Shown: positions 40,230 through 54,347, counted from the stretch's first letter. The stretch: 64,000 nt of DNA from Stercorarius parasiticus (GCA_013396915.1 VWZL01000355.1:248001-312000), one strand, 5' to 3'. The notes: generated by a model from the letters alone, not told the origin. Numbers and translations: made by a program.

Positions 40230-41170
40230 TTCACAACCCAGATTTGTTTACAGTTACAGGGGAAAAGGCCATTTGGCACGAGAAGCCTGCACTTTAGGGT
40301 TTATTAATCTCAGCCTCCCCCCTAATTCTTCTCTGCATCCTTCAATTAATTCCATGTACAAATAACCAGTTGTCTTGAACTCATTTATTATATTTGCTTT
40401 AATGGCTTCATGGAATCACTTTGCGTGTATTAACTGAAGGGAGTAAGTGTGAACACTTGAAGAATGTCATGCTGTTTTGGCCACGGAAAGCTGTTATTTT
40501 AATGGAAGTCTTGTGGTTATAGCCACATGAATCACAGTCACAGTGCAGTGATACCTTTTAAACAGACAGATGTATCTTTATCTCCTGGCTGTAGGACAGA
40601 TTAGCTTTTTTGTGTTTTAATTTTTTTAATACAAAGATTGCACTTCATCCCAGTTGAAATAATCTCCATCTACAACATGAGAACCCTTAGTTACAAGCTT
40701 ATTAATTGATTATCTCACTAATTAGAGTATGATTGCTGTTGTACGGCTTCAAATTAATTTTGAACTACTTGAAAAAAAAATACACACAGATTACATCTAT
40801 TGCAATTTTGAATACAAATACAATAGCAAGAGATATGAATGACAATTACCAGTTTAATTAGCATTTCAGCACAGAAATTAATGTAGATATAGCACATTAC
40901 GCATCAAAATGTTCATGTTTGGTGTTTTGGTAAGCGTATGAATCATCCAGGATAATTGGCACTGTAGGAAGATGATGGCTACAGGAAATTTGGTCTTCAT
41001 ATCAGTGTGCTGTCAGTTGTTCACTTGTTTGCTTCACTGCACTGAGCTAAATGCCTATGTGTGCAGAATCTTAATACATGCTTATTAATTATTTTTGGAT
41101 TCGGCCGTAGGAGCAAACCACAGCTTTCTTATTAAAATGCTTTCTCTAAAGAAAATATTCGCAATAATCT
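40230..41170. other. Candidate conserved regulatory element(s)
   Basis: About 900 bases with no repeat and an unusually high density of TAAT-core words: ttaattaa near 40343-40350, attaattgatt and actaattaga at 40699-40725, aaattaattt at 40751-40760, tttaatta at 40853-40860, and attaatta near 41083-41090. Other words include tttgcgtgtattaactgaag near 40421 and attacgcatcaaaatgttca near 40898. This resembles homeodomain-responsive conserved elements of developmental gene deserts. It is a composition-based inference, and AT-rich DNA inflates such counts. Confidence 0.3.
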
Positions 41171-44100
41171 GACTGTACTAGGGCTGCTACTAAAAGAAAT
41201 AAAAAAAAAAAAGAACAATTCACTTGACTACTGAGATACACTCCTGTTTAAATTTTAAAACTGTATTTTCTCTTTCTCTCTCCCAAGCAAACGTGCTAAT
41301 AGGTATGAGCTGTGACATTATAGCATCTCAGATGCTGAACTTTGCCGGTATATGTATATTTAAAGCAAAGTCCTAGTACCTAAAAGAAATGAATTGCTAA
41401 TTCTGTACATGGCAGACCTTCCTCTAAACAACCGTCCTGGAGGTTGGAGGAAGGACTTGGTGTAACCTCTCAGAGCTTACAAGCTCCGTGTTGCTTAAAT
41501 CCTGCACTGCTTATCATCTTCAGAAATACAGAAAATTTTATGGAAGAAATTTTTTTTTTCTGATATTTAGGTTGACGATTCCCATTCTGGGTTTTCTGGG
41601 CGGGGACTTGAGTGCAAATATTTTAGCAGAAGACGTACTAGTGAGGAGGGGCGCAGCGGTCAGTGGTGCACAACCATACCATACACCATACTGTAAGGGT
41701 TAAGGTACCGGTGCAGTGCCCGTGCTTGGCAGTTGTGCACGCAGACTCATTCACGTGAGCCATCAGGGAAAAGAGTTGAGGGACAAATGGTCTGGAAGGC
41801 AGCCGCAATACACTGCAGCCAAGCTGGAGGCACAATGGAGCCAGCATTGGTTTGGGATGTCTTTGGTTTCTAACAAGATCCCCAAAAGTTGGTGGTCCTT
41901 TATCAGACAGTGTCATTCCTACGTCTCATCTCTCTAATGAGTAATTTTTCTTTCCACCTTTCTTCCCTGTTCTGTCTACTAGGGTGGCAAAGTCCAAGAC
42001 AGCAGACTGGGAGCTGTAACGAGGCTTTGTTTCTGCTGCAGCTTTGTTAGCGCTGCTGCAATACAAATATAACAGTATTTCTAATGCTGCAACTTAATTT
42101 TACGCATGCTGCCATTCAGTTCTTGCAAGCTTAAAAATATAAGACCATTAAAAAAACTTGAAAAATATGTATCCAGTTGTAGTGTATCTATATCCAGTTT
42201 AGGAAGGTTTTAATTTACAATTTCTGGAAGATATTTATTAGGCCATTAGTTATGTTTTAGTTTTTGCTATGCCAAAGCTATGAGTTCAATTCTTTTCAAA
42301 TCAAACCTGTATAAATATACAAGTTACTACTGGTAATCCAGGGAAACACCTTAGTGAGTATCTTCAGAAAAGAAAGCGCGTCAGCATTCAGACAGTCATT
42401 AATCTAATGAAGCATTTGATAATTGCAAACAGTCAAAGTGTGAGTCTATAGCTATTCCCTTTAATACTAAAAATCCCCAGATACTGAACCATCATATATA
42501 TAATTATATAACTGAATGCTTATGTAAATTCAATAGACTGTTTTGTAAATCTTCTGGTCTCAGAAGGTTACAGATTGATGATATTCAGTACTAAGTTCTC
42601 TGATCAGCACTTACAAGGCATTTCTTAAATCTTTCTTGCCACTTTCTGTCTAGTCAATTGGAAAAATCTGTCCTGAGAGTAACTGAAAATTGCCCCAGAT
42701 TGTCATTGAGTGATTTGCAGAAATATCCTTTGATTATAGTCCCAGTCAGTTTTATATTATATTGGCCCTCATGCTGCACTGAGAAAAAATAAATAACTCG
42801 TCAGTTGTGGGCAACCAGATAATTGGTGTAGTTTATTCAAAAAAATTATGTCTATTTCTGTAGGCGATCTTCTGCAAGGTTAAAAAAAATCAATACCACA
42901 AATCATGTTTCAATGGAAGTATGACAGCCTTACAAGGTCTGCTAAACTGTATCCAAATGTTTATTTTCTTCAGCAGTATAACTTTTCTGCAGGAGGTAAA
43001 AACAGCACTTTGTACATTCTTATGCTCTCCCCCTCCCATCTTTTAAAAAAATAAAAAAAAAAAAAGAACACTGTTTTAAGAGAACTAACCTTGCAAATGT
43101 TGGATACATATGTCCTCCCATTTGTATACGTAGTTCATAAGTCCTGTTCATCCTCAATAGCCCAACAAGACTTTTGTTCTGGATTTGCTGGGTAGTAACA
43201 AGGCACATCATCACTGAGCTAGACCCGTTTTGGGATGCTGTAGAAGGTATTGGACAATTAGATTGACATAGTTCTCTCCACTATTGACAAACTTCAACTC
43301 CAAGAATAATCTAATTGGTCTGATGTTCTTAAAGGCAAATACACGCCAAAGGAACTTGTTGATTTGGGGACCTATTAAAATCAGTGCCTCCTGAATCCTC
43401 TAAGTCTCCTGAGTATCAACACATTTGAAGTGCCGGCATCAAGAAAACAGTTTTTACTCCTAATTTAAGTATTAGATTTGCCCAATGGCTGATACTTGTG
43501 AAATAATTTTCTAGATGTTCTATAACCACGTGATGTGCAGAGATATACTGAAAAATATTATTGTGGCGAAAAACAACAACAACAAAAAGGATAATGAAAC
43601 CCTGACAGAAAAAAAAAATAATTGTAATATCAGGTTCTCAGGCAGACAAAAACATTAGTGAGAACAGAAGCCTAAAGTTGCCCATTATTCAGATCTGTGT
43701 TGCATGTGTAGCAGGAAAGTATCTTCAGAAAAAAAAAAATCTCACAGCTACAGCTCAAAATGTCTTTCAGATGAAGGAGCAGCGAACCAAGGAAGTGGAG
43801 GTCTTGCAGGTCCAGTCTCAGGCAAGCCAGCTGCTTCAAAGTGACAAATGCAGCTAAATGCTAATGGCGTTGTTTAGAATGAAATGGGAAAACATTAATA
43901 TTTCTCCTGGGACAACTTTCAGTATTCCAGCAGGAAACTGTAAGGCAAGATCGGGATATAAAATGCTGGTAGAAAGACAGATAGTTTACTCTTAAAAGAA
44001 ATAAATCCTGTGCCACTTCAGTCTCTTTTTTAGCATCCGGCATTCACCAGATGCTAGTACTGAAAATCTGCCCTAGCATTTCGTAGGCTGGCTTTGGCTT

Positions 44101-46739
44101 TCTTTTGAAATTGTCACAGGAATGTATGCAAAAAGCTCATTTTAGCCTACACAAATTGATGTAGCTTCTATTTTTGATATATTCTGAAAGCTGGTTTGTC
44201 CTGCCACATATAAGTAGACAAATCACCAGATAAAGATGTACATCCTCGGAAAAAAATCCAGTCTAAAAATAAATTTATTATAACAGGAGAGTTACTTATA
44301 ATCAAATTTAATTGTTAGTATTAATATGTTAATGTGAATTGGTATCTTGCTTTATTTAGTATCATAAGGCAATGATGGACCTGGATGACAATAAGGGAAT
44401 GTCCTGAAGATTTTCCCTTTTCAGTTTGGTGGTAAAAATCTCTTGAAATAAATTTAAATAACAACAACAAAATAAACATACTTTTGTTATTTGATACAGC
44501 CCATGGTGTCTTGGCAAGTAACAATAAACAAATTAAACTCTGAGGCAATAATTATAAATAAGCCCACCACTTGGATATTATAAAAGAAAGCAAATGTCTG
44601 AGTTTTTTAAGGAAAAATTGCATATATCTGAAGGAATTACGAGTGATTGAATAAATTAGCATAAATGAGCTAAATATATTTGGGGGAGGGGGGGTGTTAA
44701 AATCCTTAGGGAACTACAAACTGGAGAAGACGTTTAAGAATAGGAGAAACACCAAATCCTGAACTTCCAGTCTAGAACAACGACCTGGTTGTTGATCCTG
44801 ACCAAGCAATTGCAGGTGTTGCTGCCCAATTCTCAAACTTCAGATATCTAGTTCGTAAACGTGAAACTGTTTTTTACTTACATTCACTTTCCACGAAGAT
44901 AGACATGGTAATTACAAAACAGGAAGAAGTGCTCAAAGTTGGCACTGGATATGAGAACTTTTATCTGCAGAACTTTTTTTTTTATAACCCTGACAAATAT
45001 GTCAGAACGCTGACAGGTATATTGTGAAATAATTGACTTCTTAATGTCTTCAGTCTGTTTCTCCATTCTTCTCCCCAATAGTTTAACTGTCACAGGTCAT
45101 GGAAAACCTGTGGGTGCCATCAAGAGAAATGCCTTGCACTTCTGTCCTCAGCTGAAAAGCACTGGGGAGCTAGATAGGTGCAGTCCAATTCCTAACTTTC
45201 CCTTCCATAATGCATATATTATGACTTTCAATGTCCATGAGGTAATACCAGAAATGTGACCAACCATTGCACATAACCTTCCATGAAGGGAGGAAGGAGA
45301 TAAGTCATAAGGTCTTCTATTAAATCAAATAATGCCTTTTAACAAGCTGTTTTCTGTGGCTTGCGATGGTGCAGTTAGCAAAGTTCTGTGCAATAGCTGT
45401 CCTCTAAAGACAGGTCTTGTCTCACTCGTGTGAAATTTAATTAGTAGCGTGTCATCAGTAATCACAGAGTGAAGTGGCTCTTGATTCTATGTAGCTTGTG
45501 TTCTCCAAAAGCAGGAAATGTATTCTGTCTGCAACCTGGGCCTTTACAAAGACATGCTACAGTGCCTATTTCCTGACAGTGATGAAACATTAGAAGTTCT
45601 TTATGGGATTTTTGCTGCTTCTTTTTTTTCCCATCTGAGAACAGCAAGAAGATGCCTTTAGAAAGAAACAAAAGCCCGATATGAGAAAAATTATGAGGAT
45701 TTTCATGAGAATGGTGGATACTATAGAGAATGAATGTTGGTTTAGGCTTTGGGGCAGGGAAGTCAGACTTCCATATGGATATGAAACAATTTTTTAAACA
45801 GTTAAGGCTGTTCTGGAAAAAGCTGTCATTCGAACTAGCATATTGGAAAAAGCAGGAGAAAAAGAATTAGGCCTTGGTCACTAAAGATGGGGTTTTGCTG
45901 ACAGTCTCTTCGAGCACAAGAAGTTCCCTCTGAGGCGATACAGCAATCCACGTTTCTGGGAAATTGGCAGGAATGGAACTCGCAGAGCAGACACTGCTGC
46001 AGTGGCTGAGAAGAAAGCCTGGACTAACATAAAAAAAAAAAGCCCCAAACTTGTGGAAGTTTTGCTTAACCTTGATGAAATCCTGGTGTTTAGGGAAGCA
46101 CAGAATTATGCCTTATTGAGCAGACTAATTCAGGTAGGTCTATGGGTGCACAGAATACAAAATTACCTTAAAAACTTCTAAAAATACATGAATTTACTTC
46201 TTGCCGTATCGATGAAGAAATAGCCAGAGATTTGCCTGTCATCTTCTGGCTTTGAAGTATAATATCATTCTAAATAGGACGTGTTTCCATTCATTATTTA
46301 GTTAAAGTAAAAATTGAATAAGAGATTGAGAAATTAATAAAAATAGAAAAAAAATTGTAATAAGGATTGCACAGGAAAGAGTTCAGAAGCATGTATTTCT
46401 CCTCCTCTAATTGCATTTGTTTTGTCTGACCTATTTCTCAGAAAATGCTCTACTCTTGAACAGTTCTGCTGGAGAAGATGGCTAAACTGCGAGAGGTATT
46501 TCTTAAATAAAACATCGTTAAATACTTATTAATATAACCCAGCAACCGGGATCTGAAAGAGTAGGTTCATTTCTCTTTTTGTTATGATGTGGCAGACATA
46601 CCTCAATAATTTTGAATCACATTCTAAGCTGATGGGTAAGTAAACAATAGGAGAATTAGTCCTATAAAGCCTAAACAAAAGCTCAACATTTCCAGCAGCT
46701 GGAGTACAACAGCTTCTGCTGCTTTTTCCTTTGCTATCA
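41171..46739. other. Unique non-coding DNA
   Basis: No gene is supported. At 41580-41930 the GC and CpG content are higher than around it, without a domain in any frame. A 28-codon open frame at 43771-43857 has a coiled-coil-like composition and follows a cttt-cag acceptor-like site; it is discussed as a finding. A G-run lies at 44682-44695. Confidence 0.65.
44682..44695. repeat. Guanine run
   Basis: Fourteen bases, tgggggaggggggg, in an otherwise AT-rich context. It is a short potential G-quadruplex-prone run, but has only two main G blocks. Confidence 0.6.
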
Positions 46740-47290
46740 CAGTCACTGTTATAATTTGCTGGCAAGGACCGAGGTAAGTACATTGCAGCCAACATCCTCC
46801 CCGTAGGCGTTAAGCAGTTTACCTGAATGATGTACATCGCTTCTGCCAGCTTAAGGCCTTGAGCCTCGAAATATTTTTCCTTAACGTTTGGTCCCTTGCA
46901 CAAAAGCGTGATATGCTCGCAGCTGCACCAGAAAGCTGTCTCCCCCACAGCTGGGGCCAAGAAATAACAGCTGTGCCAAGTGGCACGTATCATGAACAAT
47001 TAGGCAAAGGGATCGCGTTATTTAAAGCCTTCATCCCCTCGGATGCGCAGCCATCAGAAAATAATGAAATGCTTTCCCACCAAAGGAAAGCGTATCTTGC
47101 AATCTGATTAAGCAGATGAGTTGGTTTAGGAACAGGTTGCGGCGGCATTCACCTCCCCGGCACCGATACCTGTCAGAAAGCTGGATGTGTGCTCCAGCTG
47201 CCTCTGAGAAGAAATCCACTCCCAAAACCTTCACTGGGACAGAGAAGAAACAAAAAGGAGAGGTTAAGCTGTTCTCATGACCTTTCCAAC
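46740..47290. other. Candidate conserved, CpG-retaining element
   Basis: Within a CpG-poor window this stretch keeps more than ten CpGs, for example in ccgtaggcgtta, ggatcgcgttat, ctcggatgcgcag, gttgcggcggc and ccccggcaccg. It also holds E-box-like cagctg words, aacaattagg, and ttatttaaag. A minus-strand frame of 156 codons (46529-46999) overlaps the start but shows no domain and low coding character. It may be an enhancer or an unmethylated regulatory site. This is inference, with no conservation data. Confidence 0.3.
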
Positions 47291-47855
47291 CCAAAGTTTA
47301 AGACAAATGGAGATAGCATGGGAGAGTAAATATCTTTGTAGCTCCCAATCTCTACATGCACAGAAGATATTTTTTTAAAAAAAATTGTCACCTAGACTAC
47401 CAGTTCAGCAGCTTCATCAACAATTGATTTAAGTTAATAGTGAGAAGGATGAACATTATCGAATGGATATTCACTGCAAATAGTCCTTACCAGAATCTCA
47501 CCAAATCATCAGACGTCGACCTAGAAAGTCCTGTGCTGGAGGTCAGGGGGAGGTCTGGAGGAAGGGATCCTGATCCTCAGGTCACTTTGCTGAGGTACCC
47601 TGGCTGTGAAGGCAGAAGTAAGCCATGGATGGGGAGCACGGGCAAGCTGACTGCAGACCAATAGGCAGAACAGGGACAGATAGCTAAAAGATACTTGAAA
47701 ATAGAAGCTACCGTGTAAGTACTGATGGCTATTTTCTAGACATATGTATTCTGATCAGTTTGAGGATTTGATTTGTACAACTGTATTTCAACAAATAAAT
47801 AAATGAAAGGAAACATTAGTTCAGAAAAGTAAAGTTTTCATATTAATAGTTATCT

Positions 47856-47880
47856 ATAATAATAATAATAATAATAATAA
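47856..47880. repeat. (AAT)n microsatellite
   Basis: About eight AAT units in succession without interruption. Likely length-variable. Confidence 0.92.
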
Positions 47881-50800
47881 GGTGCAAAATACACTTGTGA
47901 TCGCCAATATTGTTTTCCAGCCCAACCAACCATTAAAACTGGCAACTGTTAATAATGGAAAAATAAAAAAAGTAAAACTGTGCAGAAGTAGGAAGCTGAA
48001 AGGAATACACAGGTGGTTAGTGGGAGAGCTGTTATGCATGTACATTTTTCTCTAAATATATAGTTATGAACAACATTTGGCTGTATCTTGGATTGTATAA
48101 TACTTGACACCAATCCCACATCGGATTAAGTACGTGCTTCGTGTAAAGTGCAGGAGTAGTCCTGCTGCAGAAGACTTTATCCAACTGAAAACTACGCATA
48201 CCTGAAAACATTTTTCTAACTATAGAAGTGTCTTCAGGCACGAGTTGTTTTTTTAAATTAAATTAAGTGTTGTCATTTCCACTTAGTGGTATACAACTAT
48301 CATTATAAATTATTAGGACAAGGATGCAAGTGATTATGAATTTTGAAAACTCAAATGTACAAGGTGCCCTTCCCTAGACCCAGGGAAGTGAATGCAAGGT
48401 TCTTCACCCGGTGGAACCAAATCGCTAGCCCCTTGTGTTATCTTTGTCAAGAAATGCAATCCAGTAGCTGATAGAAATAGCTTTGTATACCAGAGATTGA
48501 TCATGATATTGCTTGTAAAGCAAACTTTTTTATCTATTTTTGAGTCACAGTGTATGTTTATCAAAACCAATTTTAAATATTTTTATATGCAGCCTTCCTT
48601 ATAATATACAGTATGCTTAAGAACTGAAATCTAAAATTGATCTTTTTGCAGCGATGTTCTATCTTTTCCTTGTGAATTTTTCACATTATAAACTGTATAG
48701 CACCTGATGGTCTTACTCACAATGCACATTGTCCTGCCTCTGGTGGTACAAAATTGAAGAACAACAAATTTTTTCCTGTTAATTTTAGTAACTATAGCAT
48801 TTTGCACTATGAGCTCTACATTTTTTACTCTTGAAGGCGATGTAGGAAGCAGGAAAAACAGTTTGACTTTCAGATACTCAACAGAGGTTATGCTGGCAAT
48901 AAACAAAATCCTCTTTTGAAGCTCTACAGGAAGGCAGTTTGATGCAGAATTCACTAAGGAAAAAGGACCCTGAGACACAGGTTGCTATCAAGAAAACTGT
49001 AGTTCCTGAATATCTTAAGGAATGTGAATGAAAGATGATATGGAAATATTTGGAATTGCAAGTCATTGTTTCTGCGTGTTTTCCTACTCTACTGTTTGCA
49101 GTATACTTGTTACAGTTCTTTAAACATTTACTGACCTGTTAAAAATGCAGTAATTAAAATGTTTTGAGCTTCAAAGAAGCGTATGGCAGTTGTGTAGTCT
49201 TGTTTTTGCAGACTAAACATATATTATAATTATATGTATTATTTGCCTGTATTGATTTTTAAAACATGTCAGCTTTATCTAGTATACTATTCAACTTCGT
49301 ATTTCTGAATTAAGAGGAAAACCAAAACATTTAAAGAAAAAATGTACAGTGAGTGGCTGCTAAAAATACTCATAAAAATGCTGCATAACTAAAAAAAATA
49401 AAAATTAAAGGCATAATAGCAATAGTTGTAATAGGCAATAGGCATAGTAGTGTTTCCCTCGGTTTGTGAACTGACTGAATAATTATCAGATAAATGCTCA
49501 ATGTAGTATATAATGAAAATTGTATTTGTTTTTGTAAAAAGATTTGCTGTTGGAAAGATTTCTAAGAGGAAGAAACAACTGCCTAAAACTACCATGACGT
49601 AGTACAAGGTAACCCATGTGAGTATTTCTGGTGTAAGGGATGTATCTTCAAAAAGAAATGCCAGATGGGGAAGCATAACAGTTATGAAACTTAAGTCTTT
49701 CCCCATTACTATAGTTTCAGAATATCTTTAAGTCTTTGTCACGGTTTGGGCAGTCTTTTTGCCTGTTTGTCATGCAGGATAGAGTTTTTGAGCAGTGACA
49801 GTTTCCATCCCAAAAATATTGTTGCAGGCATAAGAAGTACTGTGGAAGATGATGTGAAATGAAAGAAAGTAAAAGACAAAACTGTTTGAAGTCCAAAAAA
49901 ACCCCAAACAATATTGAATGATGACAGAGGAAATTACACAGTGGTCCTGAGGCCTGAACATCCTTTGACTAACCAAGTGTCTATGGCGGGTAGCAAATCA
50001 ATTTTCTCTCCCACAAAGTTATTTTGAGGTTTCATAAGTGTGGTTTAAGTTCCTCAGTAGAAAAAAAATTGCCTTCAAAACCTTTTGAAGAAAAATAAGT
50101 GGAAGAACCCTTAATTCATCACGAATCATCCAATAGCTCAGCAATTAGGTCAAGTGGGATAGGTGAGGCCAGTTCAGACCAAAGATTTGAACTGCAGGTC
50201 CCCATATATGTAACAAGTACAAACTTTCATTCAGTGTCTGCGTTGGACCCAGGAAATATTTTACACTGCCAGCTTTATTACCCCTTAAAAAAAAAAATAT
50301 ATTACATGCATTTTTAAGGGCTCTTCAAAGTGTCCTCATATCCAGGCAGAAGAAATGTTTCATCTCATCAGCTCTTCTTTGACATCTCTGTTCCTTTTAC
50401 TTCCTTTCCCCAAATCAGGATTTCCTCTGCCAACACAGACTGCTGTGATTCTGCCTGGCCTCTTACGTTATATCCACTCCACCTGGCTGAGCAGAGCAAA
50501 GAGCGAGTTGCTCTTGAACTTACCACATCATTCTAAAATACTGGTCTTATCAGCTTAGTGCTGCAATAATTGCTCTTTTTTCCTGTTTGTGCCATGTCGT
50601 TCCTCTGACTGCAGGACAATCCCCTTATTTCTCCTTCCATTCTGCTGAAAATGTTGCTGTTATGAGTTATCTCTACTTATTAAAGTCTGTCGTCCAGAAG
50701 TTACCAGCTGCCATCCAGGTAGGTCAATCATTTATAACACGTTTAACTCCAATCCTTTATTTTCCTTCATAAGTTGCAAGGTCACCTTAAACCCGGAAAA

Positions 50801-52905
50801 GGCCTATAGAGCGGTGGAAAGATGAATGAGCAAGAAAGCTGTGCATTCACTGTTGCTATAGGCTGTTTTTTTCCAAGCAAAATACTATCAAAAGTGCTAA
50901 TAATGTATAATAAAAAGGCAAAGCAATTCAGCAAAATCCTGCACTGGACAGTCAGGTCCACCTCTGCCAGGACGTTCACCTCTGGTCCAAGAAAATGCCA
51001 TTGCAGCTGAGTACCATTTTGCCCTCATCCTACCTGGAGCCACAGTTCAGAAAGCAGTTCTCCACAGCTTTTTCTGGCTCCTCCCCAGACTCTCCAATAG
51101 CCAACAGGCTATTATTTCTAACGTAATGAGGAAGCCAGATGTTAACCTGTTATCGCTGTTCATCAGAAGTATGCCACTTTTTGCCTGGGTTTCAGGGACC
51201 TAGTATTAAGTAAAGCTGTATTGACTCAGGAGGTATGTATCTTTGTGCCATTTTCAGCTTCAGTGCCCAATCCTGCACTGGAGATTGCAGGGTTTTTTTG
51301 AATGTTTGTACCTGGTCTGGAAAGATGAGAGCTGTGAACTGGCAAATTTTCCATGAAACTATTTTCTCAAAACTGTTGAGAGTAGGTTAATCTACAAGGG
51401 ACAGAAGATCTTAACAAAGAGTGGTATCTCAGCAGCACAATAGGGAATGAAATTCATTGTGACAGCTGCAAGGTAAGGCACACTGGAAGGAACAATTGAT
51501 ACATTGATGGGATCTAAATTAACTGTAAGTACTCAGGGAAAAACGTCCTGGCTATCATTGTGAACAGCTCGGTGAAAATCTTTGCCTGGTGTTCAGTAAT
51601 GATTAAAAACCAAACAAGACGTTACAATGTGCTAAGGAGAGAATAGAGAATACTTCTGAAAACGCAGTAAGGCCATTCTGTAAATCAGTGTGAGCTCACC
51701 TTGAACCATGTGCTCAGTTTTATCTCTCCATCTTGAAAAGAACATATCAGAAATAAAGAACAGGAGCTCTGAAAGTCTGTCTTTTGAGGGAGATTGGTGG
51801 GTCAAATTCATTCTTTGATTTATACCCTGTGCTGTCCCTTTGAAATCAAATATTTCTCCAGGTTATAAATCACTACACAACATGACCTATTTAATTTAGG
51901 GAAGTTGTGCATGAAAGTGCTTATGATGGAGATACACAAACTAGTGAATGGCATACTGCAGACAGGGAAGATTTCATTGTCCTTTTTGAGCAACCTTTGC
52001 TCGGAAATGACCAGCCACACATAAAATCAAATACAAGAGTATCATTTTTGCATATATATAGGCATCTACTACTTGCTCCATTTGAAATATATTATCTTTC
52101 CCCAGCTTTTCCTGCTTTAAAAATAATTTGGGGGTGCAGGAGTAGAGGAGGAAGAGCATTTAAACTTCTGTAGCAGAGGTAAGGACTGAGAAACAGTATG
52201 ACAAGTTGATTCTGGAAAAATATGCCTCAAAATGAAGGGCAACTCAGAACAAGGCTCAGGGAACAGCAGGACAAGGATATGCATGCACATCATTGATACA
52301 GAAGCCAAAGGTAAGGTCAGGGAGCAACAGAAAAGAAAAAACAACCTAGGAGCTGATAAACAGAGTACCTGGACTGAAAAACAATTTTGAGAAACTTGAG
52401 TTTTAGGCAACATTTTAGGCAACACTAAAACAGGGAAAAGCTACAGATTGCACCCACCCACACCCGTGTTGTGGCAGCAAAAAAACACCCTGTCACTGAC
52501 CAGATCAGTCGGTGTCTTTGATTGGGTTTTTAACAGCCTCTGCAGCCTGCATTTACACTAATTTCTAGCTAGGGCACGGTAGAATATCTAGGCACTAATT
52601 AGAAGTCTTTGTGTGCTTCTCTGTTTGAAATGTCTGAACCGAGTCAGAAGCTCTTGCTTCTGACTTGCAAGGCAGAATGAGCTGGTTATTAGTAATGAAA
52701 GCTGATCACAGAGGGAGATACTCAGACTGTGAATCTAATTCATAACAGGCTGGAGAGCATGATTTCAGCAGGGCAGAAAAGGAACATTTCATACTCTTGT
52801 TATATGCTTTGGCAGGGGAGAAAGCCCAAATGGAGCATGTCACAGAGACTCTAAATCTCTGTGCCAGATTATGCGATTTAGCAGAGAAGAGGTATGCTGG
52901 GCAGT

Positions 52906-52932
52906 AAAAAAAAAAGAAAAAAGAAAAAAAAA
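52906..52932. repeat. A-rich tract
   Basis: Adenine run with two single-guanine interruptions, about 27 bases. Confidence 0.85.
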
Positions 52933-54347
52933 CCCTAAAGACTCATCTCTCCTGGTTTGGTTAATAGATGCTCTGACCCATTTATAATGATGGTTCACAT
53001 TCCTGTCTCCACTGAACCAAGGCAGAAAGGGGCAAGACATGGTACAAGCTCTGCCTTCCCACATCACTCCTTTTCTTTCCTGAGATCTCAGAATCTGAGA
53101 GATCCCACCTCGGAGAGGCTGTTGTTCTGATTGCCTTTGCGTGGGTGCACGCGAGATAAGGAAGTGTTTCCCATCCGTGTTAAAGGAAAAAACACAATAG
53201 GCACTATTTTCACATTTAGTTTGGTATCAGGTAACTTTAAGTTTATTTAATAAGGCTGTACATTTTTTTTTTCTCTTTGGTTTACTGCTTGGCTGAACTG
53301 CTGGATTTAAAGAGCCAATAATTCTGTTTAGGGGTTGGAATAAAGACCATGTATTTCCTCCTGCTTTCGCACTAGGTCTTGGCTCAACTATTTATTACAG
53401 TGACAGGTATATTCATCAACTGCGTGTGTGAACAAATTTCATCCTGTGGGCTATGCATGACAGTTGGTTATGGTCACCGGAGTCACACAGCCATGTGGCT
53501 CACTACTTGGATGACATACCCTCTGTAACTGCAAAGAGAGCCTGAACAATTCCCAGCCACTTTGGTTTGCTCAGGGGTCTTCAGGGAGCAAAAGGCAGTA
53601 GAAGAGAAGCCAGCTTCCAGAATTTAATGAGGGATGTAGGAAATAGTTTCCTTTTCTGTTGCAGGACCATGATATTATATCTGTGTAAATGGTCTTGGTT
53701 GTCAAGTGAGGATTTGCATAGACTTTATAAATATTAATGATGCATTCCCTTGAGAACTGCTGCAAAGGTGAAATAGCCCTTGTGGCATTCTTAAACAGCG
53801 TCCCTTACCAAAAACGATTACACAAGTGCATCTACTGTGTATGCGGAAGACTATAGTTAGATATCACTTGATAACTCTTGACAAATGGACAATTATGAAC
53901 ATTTCTCAAGGTATCTTCCTCAGGAAGGTCACAGGAGGTCATGCAAGCTGTCTATTAACTGTGCATCTCAGCTTTTCTTACATAGTGGGAAGCACATTTT
54001 ACATCCACTTTTTCAATGTTCATGAAATAGTTTAACTTTTCAGCAGTAGTTTTGGGAAGTCAGACAGAGAAGTTTTGCATGACAATAATAATTGCTCCAG
54101 TTACTAAAACCAGGTGCAAGCCTGACAAAATATTAATAACATCAACACCTCTGAAGTGCCTCTGTTTTGTTGCTCCCATTCTCCTTTCTTTGGCACATTT
54201 ATAAAGAAAGTATGACATCTTTGCATAAAGAAAAGATTTGCTTAAGCAGTATTCTACTGTCTTCAACACAAATGTAATCAGGATAAGCAAAAAACAGTCA
54301 TCAATGTTATTATAGTGAACATAGCACTCAGACCGTGACAACGGAGC

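Larger units (their letters stand above)
47291..53270. other. Unique non-coding DNA with simple repeats
   Basis: No gene is supported. An AAT microsatellite lies at 47856-47880 and an A-rich tract at 52906-52932. A short doublet of ttttaggcaaca lies near 52400-52424. Open frames are under 116 codons. Confidence 0.7.

Noticed and set aside
41638..41916. 92-codon minus-strand frame in a GC-richer patch
   Set aside because: Longer frames are expected where stop codons are rarer; no motif is visible.
46529..46999. 156-codon minus-strand open frame
   Set aside because: No recognisable family; the interest of the region is better explained by possible regulatory sequence than by protein.
49735..49800. 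'tgtcacggtttgggcagtct' and 'ggatagagtttt', like the LTR start
   Set aside because: The two words are too far apart and nothing further follows the LTR order.
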